A stretch of DNA of 64,000 bases from the NCBI GenBank assembly GCA_003952965.2, contig CM025853.1:19648824-19712823 (forward strand), in the 5' to 3' direction. Both the position numbers and the translations under genes were made by a program. The stretch's first letter is position 1. Each line of letters opens with the position of its first letter. Shown here in pieces: positions 1 to 9,801 of the stretch. The notes beneath the pieces are model-generated. The model did not search any database. It was not told the origin of the DNA and saw only the letters and a list, made by a program, of their open reading frames with translations. The stretch is from Morella rubra. Taxonomy: Eukaryota; Streptophyta; Magnoliopsida; Fagales; Myricaceae.

Positions 1-4
1 AACA

Positions 5-61
5 CCCCTAATTAGGGGGATTAGCCATATAGGGATCCCACATGTGGTTTACCCTATATGG
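5..61. repeat. Two adjacent palindromes
   Basis: Positions 5-18 are a perfect 14-bp palindrome (CCCCTAATTAGGGG). Positions 25-34 (CCATATAGGG) pair with 52-61 (CCCTATATGG) as a 10-bp inverted repeat, and its loop holds a further palindrome, CACATGTG, at 39-46. The arrangement can form nested hairpins. No family was recognised; it may be the edge of an element that starts outside the window. Confidence 0.7.
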
Positions 62-196
62 CCCCTCCTAGCCGCTTGTGGTGGTTGCCGCGCCACCGTG
101 CTTCATTGCTTCCGCTGCTGCTCCACCACCATGTAGGGTGGTGACATCAAAATGATCCTCACAGTCTCTTAAGTCTTTTGAGACAAACCTCCTTTG

Positions 197-484
197 TGCT
201 CCGCAATGTGCTGCCGCGTTCGGTAGTTTTGTGGTAGTGCTACCAAACAACTCTACTTGGCCTCGGGATCCATATTGAATCAACTGCCCAAGCACATTTA
301 GTTGCACCGCTGTGGCTGGTGGCCATGAGGTGGTGCTGTCAATGTGCTCCACTAAGCTCTGAGAACTTTCTTGCATTAGCTTTCCATGCACCTTTGATTG
401 TGCCGCCACGACTAATGGTCTTGTGGTGGCACCTTCGTTGTACTTCTCAACTCCTCCTGAGTCATTATGCATTGCCTCTCCATA
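197..484 (-). repeat. Three 96-bp tandem repeats in an open frame, unknown family
   Basis: The minus strand is open from about 628 to 68. Within that frame, residues 49-80, 81-112 and 113-144 are three imperfect 32-residue units sharing a G-(K/Q/E)-L/A-M/I...V-E...S/A-T-T...A-A pattern, so the DNA repeats with a 96-bp period and keeps frame. The frame opens with TTG; the first ATG is near 595. I recognise no domain. It may be a transposon accessory ORF or chance openness in a GC-richer repeat. From about 485 to 930 I see no supportable gene. Confidence 0.45.
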
Positions 485-1696
485 TGCTTTGTCTTGAGTC
501 ATGTCAAGGATTGTGGTCATGCTGACCCTTGTCTTGTCTTGGCAATACCATGGGGCATGCCAATGTGCTGTTAGGCGTGTCATGATTAGGCCCATCTTTG
601 TCAGGTGGCTTGTCAAGGATGCTTGCAAGCCTCATTTTTCCTGGGGCTCTAGTGACATCCTTGTCGCCCAACCTCGGTGGGCTCAAGCAACCTTGTTATG
701 GGGTGGAGCCTAAAGGTGGGCAAAATCTCCATTAGAACTAAAATTTTGGATCAAATAGCCAGTTAGTACCAGAGCCAAAATCAGAACCCTAAATTGGGGT
801 GATGGCGAAATCATAGTTTCCACCAAGGCACGCCGCAATTATTGATTCTACCACTTTTTATTTTTTTTATTTTTGGAAATTGTGTAGTCTAGGCAAGGAT
901 AGAGAACTGGAAAGACTCATAGACAAAGTATGTAATAGATAGAAATTTGAATTTAATTTGATAGATGATGATATATTGAAGTACAAAAACAGGCTTTGGA
1001 TGCTGAATGACCCATAAATAAAGAGAAATTCTTGAAGAAGCACATCGTTCACGTTTTACAATAGATTCGGGTAGTACTAAAATATATCGGGATCTTCACG
1101 GGATTTTTGGTGGGATAATATGAGGCGAGAGGTCACCAAATTTGTAGAATAATGTCTTACATGCCAACAGGTGAAAATGAAACATCACCGACTTTCAGGA
1201 TTATTACAACCGCTTTTGATCCCTGAATGGAAAATGGGAACATATATGTATGGATTTTATTTTGGGTTACCAAGGTCGCCTAAAGGTTATTATACAAAAA
1301 ATTTGAGTTGTGATGGATAGATTAACGAATTTGGCTCACTTCCTCCCTATTAGAAAGAATTGTACTTTGGATAAGTTGGCGCAACATTACGTTAAAGAGA
1401 TTGTGAGGTTACATGGAATACCGATGACAATCATATCAAATTAGGATCCACAATTGCTTCTGAGTTCTGGAAAAAGGTTGCAAAGGGATTTTGGCACCCA
1501 ATAAAAATTCAGTACGATCTTTCACCCGCAAACAGATGGACAATCAAAGAGTACCATTCAAACTTCGGAAGATATGTTAAGAGCTTATGTAATGGATTTC
1601 GAATGTAGTTGGACTGTTGATTTTATCAGTAGCTGAATTTGCTTACAACAACAATTAGACTATAGTATTGGAATGGCTCCTATAGGAGTAGACGTA

Positions 1697-2926
1697 TGTA
1701 AATGTATTAGTTGATTGACAAAATTTTTATGTCAAATTTTTATTTTATTAAATTGTATTTTTTCGTTTAATTCATGTAAAACAACTTATCTTGGTACGTG
1801 ATATTCAAGAAGGATTAAGAAGGCTGTAGAAAAGAGGTTGAAGCTTCCAAAAGTGTGTTTCCAGCTATCAGATAGGTCTGGAAAGGATTTGAGATTGTTC
1901 TGGAGTTTTTCAGTTGAAGAAGTTAGAACAGGTTAGATCGCAGTTTGATCGAGGTTAGCCTAACGGTAAAATAATAGAATTGGTTGAAATTCTAGAAAAA
2001 TCACCCAACTATTTCAAGAAACCATTTTACCTGACCTACCCTTATAAATACCTACTATAAGCATCTTTCAAAGATCTAAACATTTACATGCTATACATGA
2101 TCATATTCATTTGAGAGTTCCTAGTTTCTTAGTTCTTTTCTCTCCAAGAAGTTTAACGCCTACTGAAAATATTTGAGAGAAAGTTTCCTTCATATTCTTG
2201 GAAGATGTTGATGTAAAGATTTGCTAGTGTTGAACTACAACTATCTTTACGTGTTGTTGAAGATAATCATTGCCCATCACTGAAGAAGGTCTTGAGAGTT
2301 CTCAAAGGAAGCTGCTGGAGTTCCAGAGCTAAAGGCACCTATGAGTTCACATGATATACACGTGAAAGAGATCAAAGTTCCAATAAAAATTGTATGTTGG
2401 GCATCGACTTGAGAAGGCTTCTCTAGTGGCTTTATGGATTGAGAAATCTGGATAGACAAAGGGGATTTCTTTAGGATCACCGATTGTAAAAGTTTTGTTC
2501 ATAGTGGATTGATTGGTATAGCTTGCACCCAAAGTATTTTTACTTCTTGAAGAATGACCTTCAAGGAAGTTTTCACTTCACACCAAAAATCTTTGTATGA
2601 TTTTCTTTTGTGCTTGATTATCTCTTTCTTATTATTTGGTAATCTTGTGTGTTTCTTTATCAATCTTGATTGATTAATTAATAGTATTGGACATTAATTA
2701 ATCAATCTTAATTTAAAGAATCCATTGTTTCTGCAATTCTGTGTTAAGATTAGATTAAAGTTAGTCTGGAGTCAGACGCATGTTAATTTGTTAATTGACA
2801 GCTTCTTGAGTTTGTTTTGATTGGCGCGTGAATTTAGTATAAGTGCTTATAATATTTCAATTGAGTTTTTTAAAATAACTATTCACCCCCTTTAGGTATA
2901 TTTTGGGTCTAAACTTGAGCTTTTCA
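1697..2926 (+). mobile_element. Solo LTR (Copia-like) inserted in the Gypsy integrase
   Basis: The unit starts TGTAAATG and ends TTTTCA, with the C-rich 'TATTCACCCCC' stretch common near the 3' end of plant Copia LTRs. It is flanked by 5-bp near-duplicates (ACGTA at 1692-1696, ATGTA at 2927-2931). Gypsy homology stops exactly at the left repeat and resumes at the right one, which fixes the borders. No internal region is present, so it is a solo LTR left by recombination. It is younger than its Gypsy host. Confidence 0.75.
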
Positions 2927-3560
2927 ATGTAGATCTCTAGTTTGTTGGGATGTGGTAGGTGAAGAAAGATTCTTGGTCCCGAGATCATAGAGAAGACGTG
3001 TGAGAAGGTTATGTTAATCCGAAAAAGATTGCAAGCCACTATGAGTAGATAGGAAAGTTATATAGATAAATGAATAAAGAAGTTTGAATTCGAAGTATGA
3101 GACAATATTTATGCAAGTCGCTACGACGAAGGGAGTTATGCATTTTGGAAAGAGAGGAAAATTGAGCCTTTCTTTTGTGGGGCCATTTGAGATTTTGGAA
3201 AAGGTTGGCTCTATTGCCTACCAACTTGCACTATCTCCCACTTTGGAAAGGATTTATGACATGTTTCATGTTTCTACATTAAGGAAATATATCTTTGACC
3301 TTCCTATATTTTGGATTATCAACCACTACAAATTAATGAGGATTTATGATATGAGGAGGTTCCTGTTTAAATTGTGGATGGTAAGAAGCAAATTTTGTAG
3401 TCTAAGATAATACCCTTAGTAAAAGTTTTTTGGGAGAACCAAACCACTACAGAACTCGCATGGGAACAAGAAGATGAGATGCGGTCAAAACATCCAGAAT
3501 TATTCTTTGATTGTGGTTAAGAAAAATTTCAGGGACAAAATTTCTTTAAGGGAGAGAGAT

Positions 3561-5412
3561 TGTAACAAAAAAAAAACACCAAAATGGTGCGTTTCAATTA
3601 GTGTGGTTATCCCTTCCGCAAACCTTTTCCCCTCACACAAAACCTCTGGACTGTTTCCGTTTGTTTCTCTGATTTAGTTTTTTTTTTTTTACAAAACTTC
3701 AAATCTCTATTTCAAATTTCAACGTTTTCATTTATTTTGCCTAGATTTTCGCTCTCTTCAAACCCTAGTAGAGATTAAGGCTTGTAACTACATTATTTTT
3801 CTCAAAATGCCGCTCGAAATTGTGCTCTCTCTCTCTCTCTCTCCATCTCTATCTCTATGCTCTCTCTCTAGCCATTTGAGATGCTCAATTTGCAGGGGCT
3901 GGGTAATATTTCAAAGTAGGTATGATTTCATCCTTGCTTGTGCGTCGAATTTCCTTGGATTGATGTAGGGTTATGCTATTTTATAGTTAATGTTGGAGAG
4001 CCCAATTCTTTGAAATTAAGCGATTCTTTTGCAACTTCGTCGATGAATTTGAGTTAGTCTTTTTCTCCTTCAAGTTTCTATCTATAACAAAGATGTGGAA
4101 CTTAAAATTTCTAGGTTTGGAATAATAAAAACTCCAGAATGTTTAGGGGTTGCTATAGAGTAATAAAAGACAAGATTTGAAAAAATACCGTGTTTTGTAG
4201 AGATAGTATACTCAAATAGATAATGAGGTTCAAAATATAGACGCATTATTAACACTCTCTCACATGGGTTGCTGGAATTTTAATGGTTTAATGGTAGGGA
4301 CACTTTTACTTGGTCTCTTTGAAATTGCTTTTGAGATGTCATGTAGATCTTAACATGGTGCATTGATTTGACTTAGACTTGAAGTAATCTTTTAGTCAAG
4401 CTTGAGGATTCTTTTGGTTTGGTTGAACATTTTAGGTAAGTGGTTCTTCAACGAGACTTTTAGGAAATTCTTGTGTTGAGAAAAATAAGTGCACAATTGT
4501 TAAATTCTTTTACAAATTGAAACTGATTTGTAAATATCTTATTGTGTGAAATTAAATTCTTTGACATTGAAAAGTTGAATTTTAAACGTGCACTGTATTT
4601 TATATTGTTTTGATATGGTATATGGAGAAGCGTACAAAATTTGGTAAAATGAGATTGTTGAGATTTTTATTAACTCAATGGAAATATTTAGCTTGAAATG
4701 TTGGAATGTTGGAATGTTTGAACATATTTTGTGAGTATATTCTGAAAACTAACCTTGTTCTTGTGATATAATATATTTGTGGTCTGTGTGACCAATTTGG
4801 TACCCCTTATGGTACGTTGTGGTGTGTGTAGCCAATTTGATACCCGTTGTGGTATTTGGAGGTCTTTGTGGTGTAGAGGTTTGTGTGACCATTGGTGATT
4901 TCCCTATATCGCGTGGTCTTAGATATTTTTGTTATAATTTTTTTTTTTGGATTTGGTATAGCTCACGATATTTTTCTTGACTTAGGTTATTGTGATAAAA
5001 TTGTCATTTCCCCTACTTCCATTAACTTGCTACTTACTGAGCTAGTTGTAATTCATCACTTACTTTGTAATCATTCAGATTTAGCGGTTGCGATAATAAG
5101 TGGTAGAAGACCTCAAGTTAGAAATTATGTAAAAGGTGCTAGATGCAAGAATAATAGAGAAAGGATCTTCTGAAGATCTTAGTATTAATATTTCTATATG
5201 GAGACTTTAGTAGCATTATTTCAATTTGGAAGACTGTTTATTGAATTTTTGTTGAACGTTGAATTTGAGGATTTTAGCATTGTGCTCTAAATAAAGTTTT
5301 TTGATATTTATTTATTTTATATATATTATTGTTGGGTTTTGATTGTGTAATTTGATTATTATGAGATGGAATAAAATTTCTTTTGGAATATCGTTTTAAT
5401 ACTCAAATTTCA
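3561..5412 (+). repeat. Probable 3' LTR of the Gypsy fossil
   Basis: TGTAAC follows directly on a purine-rich tract (about 3548-3559), as at the start of a Gypsy 3' LTR. The segment contains a CT-microsatellite leader (3827-3845), a degenerate roughly 50-bp repeat around 4780-4880 based on 'TGTGACCAATTTGGTACC', and ends near TTTCA at 5412 before an A-tract. The right border is a guess, because the 5' LTR is not in the window for comparison. Confidence 0.5.
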
Positions 5413-6687
5413 AAAAAAAAAAAAAAAGCCCTCGACCAAATGGTGCATTTGGTCCAGGCTTTTAATCATCGAGTGATTCACACACACACACACACACACA
5501 CTCTCTCTCTCTCGACCTCGAGTCTTCAGCTCCCTCAAGTTGCGCCTCTCCTTGCCTCCAAGCTCTCTCTCTAATCTCTAGCTAGAGACGGTAGTGCTTT
5601 CGGCTCTCAGTCGCTTCGTTAGTTCATTTGCTGCTCTCATAAATCCATTTTTATTTGTTGGTTGGCATCGGCGTGAGGAAGAGCCTAACTCCTGACTCTC
5701 GAGCGACCATGATCCCTGATTCAAATCCTATTGATTTATTTGTTGCAATATTTTTTGTGAGGATTATTTCATTTATTTCTTCGTGTCAAATTTCCCACTA
5801 ACATTTTTTTATTCTCTATGCAGCTATGGTGTTAGGGGTTTGATTGATACTCGATCGACACCGAAATTTGAAGCTTTTGCTAATCAATGGTAAATCCTAT
5901 TGATTTATTTGTTACTGTAACTAATTTGGGTTGCAAATTTGAGTAATTGAAAATCTGATACTTAAATGCTTTAAGGTTTGCTGTTTGTGAATTTGTGGAA
6001 TTCAAATTAGGCTTTTGGGTTTGCCATTTGAAAATTTGATATTGAAATCAAATGTTTTTGGTATACTATTAGAAATTGGGGGTTTTGAAATTTGATGCTT
6101 TAGGGTTTGTGAATTTGGGGATTTTGAATTAAGGGTTTTTCTAAAAAAAAAAATTAGATTAGAAATTTAAGATTCTATGAACCTGATTAGTGATTTTTGT
6201 GAAATTTAATTGAAATTTGTTATTTCAATCTTTAGATTTGTGAGATGTGAATTGTGTTATGGATTGTGAAATTGCAACAGTGATATGTGAGATTTTTAAT
6301 TTTATATGGTGTTGTAGTTGTGAACCTGTTTTGGTTGTGGAAATTTGAGGATGAGAGGTTAATAGTCGGAGATTTAAGGATATGATTGTTTGGATCTAGA
6401 GTTTTTAAAACTGTTTAGGATAGGAATCTTGGATTTTGTTTGAATTTTGAATTTTGTGTTTTTTTTTCTTATTCAAAAAGTTGTTTTCATATCAAAATGA
6501 ACTTTTCAATCCCCATAAACTCTAGAGCATATAAACAAAAGGCTGACTTATACTAATGTGGTCATAATCTAATATTGGTCACATCTAAAGCTAATTGTTG
6601 GCAAACATTATTTTGTTTTGAAAACCACAACTTTTAAATGGATCCATTGTCACTTTTCTTTGTTTTCTACACATTTCAAATTCTTAG
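5413..6687. other. Non-coding stretch with CA/CT microsatellite, possible hAT leader
   Basis: An A-tract is followed by a (CA)n-(CT)n microsatellite at about 5479-5512, then T-rich sequence with no sustained coding frame. Since a hAT transposase fragment starts at its right end, behind an acceptor-like 'TTCTTAG', this could be that element's promoter, leader and intron. No terminal inverted repeat was identified. Confidence 0.35.
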
Positions 6688-7333
6688 ATGGATCCATTAT
6701 CTTCTTCTACAATGACTCCATCTTTGATTCACCTGCTCCACTATGCAAGAGCCAATGCTTCCTCTCTAGCTATTGGTGAAGAGTTGACTCCTCAAGTTGT
6801 GGAGATGGACGTGGTTGATGAGAAGAATAAATGGAAGAAGAGTATTGTAGGAATAGGTCTTAGGATTTGCTTTACAACTGACATGTGGACTTTTATTGAA
6901 AATATGAATTATATGTCTGTAACTGTACATTTTATTGACTCGAGTTGAAAGTCGCACAAAAAGGTACTTTCATTTCGTAAAACTATGGATCACAAAGGGG
7001 TCACAATTGGAAAGGAGTTGGAGGATTGCATGTATGAATAGAGGATCGATAAGATTCTTATGATCACGATCGATAATGCATCCTCTAATGACGTTATAAT
7101 CGACAAAGAAAAAAAGAGACAAGTAGTACTTTCAGGGGGTAAGTGGGGGCAAGTTGTTTGTGGGAATGAGTTTGTATACATGAGGTAGTATGCACATATC
7201 TTAAATTTGATTATGCAAGACAATTTGAAAGAAATAGATATGTCGGTGGCTAGGGTGAAAAATTGTGTGAAGTAGGTTAAGTCTTCCCCCCAACGGTTGG
7301 ATTATTTTAAGAAGTGTGTGGCTAAGAGGAAGT
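6688..7333 (+). pseudogene. hAT-type transposase fragment
   Basis: An ATG-started frame reads 86 residues and includes 'FTTDMWTFIENMNYM', close to the 'TTDxWTSxxNxxYMxxTAHFID' motif of plant hAT (RICESLEEPER-like) transposases. Homology continues past the first stop: 'DHKGVTIGKELEDC', then 'IDKILMITIDNASSND', which contains the D-N-A-S/N-N-D motif of the hAT core, then 'AHILNLIMQDNLKE', and ends near 'SSPQRLDYFKKCV'. In-frame stops occur where the family has Trp (after position 6945, and near 7039) and again near 7185 and 7272, so the copy is dead. The N-terminal BED zinc finger and C-terminal dimerisation region are missing. Homology stops where the next LTR element begins. Confidence 0.8.
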
Positions 7334-7944
7334 AGTTAATTCCTAGTGGGACTATAATTCTCTCTACCTATAAAAGCAAGGTATACCCCCAACATCTTTT
7401 TTATGCTTAATTAGTTCTCTAAACTTATACACTGTCCAATCTCTAACTTTGGCATCGAGGGCTCCCTTTCGACGCCACACCTCTCAGTGATTCTTTGCAG
7501 GCTTACTTGTTCCTGACCTTTGGTGATTCTTGGCATCATCAGTTTGCGCCGTCTGTGGAAATTTTGAAATTTTTCCCCATTCCGATCACCTTTTCTTCGC
7601 CTCTCTATTTCCTACTACTTCATTACAAGATGACTTCCTTACCTGAAAAATTGAACGGTGTCCAAAACCTTCTGATAATCGTTGAACCCACTACAAACAA
7701 AGAACCTTTGTTGGCCGCCTTTGCCAAAAGTGTCGAAACCCTCATCCACAAGTTCGATGCCATCTAACAGCCCCCATCACCCCTACGATCTCTTGTGTCG
7801 ACTGCGCCACACGCGGAATCCATTGAGACATATTTTGCTCACCTGACCACTTCTGAAACGACCAGCGCGAGAAGATGGCAAGCAACACTCCATGAACAAA
7901 TGGTTGGGAAAGCGGAACATATGCGGTTGTTGGAGAAAAAGTTG

Positions 7945-8400
7945 GTCTAACTCTTCCAGTGCTAAGGCACTATCAAGTATCCCTACGTTGGACAAGGCCC
8001 AAGCAGTTAGTCTAACTCACCCATTGCTGAGGCATCGAGTACCCCTGCGTTCCAGTGCTAAGGCACCATTGAGAACCCTTGCGTCGAACAAGTTCCGAGC
8101 AACTAGTCTATCTCGCCTAGTGCTAAGGCACCACTGAGTACCCCTGCGTTGGGAAAGGTCAGAGCAGTAGGTCGAACTCCCTCGGTGCTAAAGGACCATC
8201 GAGTACCCCCACATCAAAGAAGGTCCTAGAAGATGGTTGAATTCCTCCAATGCTAAGGCACCACCGAGTACCCCTATGTCGGACAAGGTCCGAGCAGTTG
8301 GTTGAACTCTTCCAGTGCTAAGGCACCATTAAGTATCCCTGCGATGAACAAGGTCCAAGTAGTACGTCGAACTCCCTCAGTGCTAAAGCACCATCGAATG
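7945..8400. repeat. 65-bp tandem array inside the non-autonomous LTR element
   Basis: About seven imperfect units with a 65-66 bp period, marked by GTGCTAAGGCACC-like cores near 7958, 8053, 8118, 8183, 8249, 8314 and 8380. Each core is a small inverted repeat (GTGC...GCAC). Each unit continues with 'GAGTACCCCTGCGT' and 'GGTCCGAGCAG'-like blocks. Spacing and divergence rule out CRISPR. It appears to be a minisatellite carried by the retroelement. Confidence 0.85.
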
Positions 8401-8699
8401 GAACGAAGAGTGTGGCATCTCGTTGACCTACATTGTTCCCTTAGCTTATGGCATCTCTCCCAAATTTGAGTAGGAACTAACCCTGTCGTCTTGGTCTCCT
8501 TTGACAGCAACAATGGAATGCGTCTTGGCTTGCTTCTACAATAGCAATGGAACACTCGTAGTTGAATTGATGGCTTGTGAGGCATTCTACCCCTAAAGGA
8601 ATAACAGCAGCGGAGCACTGACAAATTGACTCGTGGTGTGTGAAACACTTTACCCCAAAGAGTGCCTGTCTGCCTTTTCGAGCTTGTTATTCAAAATTT

Positions 8700-8895
8700 A
8701 TGGGCTGGTTTAAATCACGGTAAGGTCAGGCCATAGCTCTATTGATGAGCTCTGTCTTGATTTATTGGGTCTGCCTGCCGTTTCGAGCTATACGCATATA
8801 CCTGTCAAATATCCACGATGGACTAATGGGCTGGTTTAAATCACGGTAAGGTCAGGCCATAGCTCTATTGATGAGCTCTGTCTTGATTTATTGGG
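8700..8895. repeat. Identical 70-bp direct repeat
   Basis: Positions 8700-8769 and 8826-8895 are the same 70 bases by eye (beginning ATGGGCTGGTTTAAATC), offset by 126 bp. A shorter neighbouring motif ('TGCC.G.CTTTTCGAGCT'-like at about 8667 and 8773) is also doubled. The identity implies a duplication more recent than the surrounding decay. Confidence 0.85.
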
Positions 8896-9801
8896 CCAAC
8901 ACCATTCCTGGCCCAACGATCCCTCAAACTGCCGTTGAGGGGAGAGACTACTAATGAGCCATAATTTGTTATACGCATATCAGACCAAGCAGCAGCCGAC
9001 CTGTGAGGCCCATGTGAATAATTATATCCCAGATAGGCTCCTCCACGATCTTGGACTCCCGACTCTTATGAAAACCGAAGAATCACTCATCTGGTCTAGG
9101 AGCTCTAAGACTCACAAAAGGATTAAAAGTCCAGACCTTCTAAGTAGTTAATTCCAAATATGATATAATTCGCTCTACCTATAAAATCAAGGTACCCCCC
9201 CCCCCCCCCCCACCCCCTAAACATCTTTTTCACGCTTAATTAATTCTCTAAACTTATACACTCCAATCTATAACTTTGGCATTGGAGGCTCCCTTCTGAT
9301 GCCACACCTCTCAAGTGATTCTTTGCAGGCTTACTTGTTCCTGACCTTTGGTGATTTTTGGCATCATCATTTATATGTTTATTAACTTTAAATAATCCAA
9401 ATTAGCACGTAATCTTGTAATTTATTCTTAAAATATTAATTAAATTGTGTTGAATCGAGAAGGGGTATTACATGCTATGGAGGCAGAAGTCGTGGGTTGC
9501 TTGGCTCACTTCTAATGAACTTAATACCAAGTTTTCCACGCCTCTATGGTAATTCGACGATGTAGAAACCAGAGTACAAACTGGAAAAAGATGACGAGTC
9601 CTGGGCCTTAGGTACAAGGGATATGGGACAAGAAATGCAAGATTTTAAAACATAGCTCTATACATCAGACCATTCGGATATTCCACATGATCTAAAGGGT
9701 TTGAGTAACTGCCAAGTGACAGATGCGGAGGAAGCTTGAGTGATTGGTACTCTGGAAGAATAAGAAATTGTGGTAGCTCTCCTCAAAATGAACCCAAAAA
9801 A

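Larger units (their letters stand above)
930..5412 (+). mobile_element. Gypsy (chromovirus-like) LTR retrotransposon fossil, 3' half
   Basis: Translated plus-strand pieces match the Gypsy integrase in order: zinc-binding region (about 950-1190), integrase core with the typical 'VDRLTNLAHFLPIRK'-like stretch (about 1310-1680), the post-core 'GPFEILEKVG' region (about 3180-3260), and a chromodomain-like tail (about 3340-3500). A purine-rich tract then leads into a 3' LTR. Only the 3' half is here. It is broken in many places and old, and a solo LTR sits inside the integrase region. The chromodomain-like tail suggests a chromovirus clade such as Tekay/Del, but the exact clade is inferred. Confidence 0.8.
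7334..9369 (+). mobile_element. Non-autonomous LTR retrotransposon (LARD/TRIM-like)
   Basis: A direct repeat of about 210 bp occurs at 7334-7541 and 9142-9369, both copies ending GGCATCATCA. After the left copy comes 'GTTTGCGCCGTCTGTGG', a primer-binding-site-like sequence seen after many plant Gypsy LTRs. Before the right copy is a purine tract (about 8937-8950). The right LTR seems to reach back to about 8954, so the left LTR is incomplete. The interior has a short frame from 7630 ('MTSLPEKLNG...') but no recognisable polymerase or integrase. Interior space is taken by tandem repeats. The element sits directly against the hAT fragment. Confidence 0.7.

Noticed and set aside
5383-5574. 63-codon frame with HTHTHT
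   Set aside because: Translation of a CA microsatellite.
7945-8400. Regular repeats resembling a CRISPR array
   Set aside because: Units are adjacent and diverged without unique spacers, lie in an LTR element, and the DNA is from a plant.
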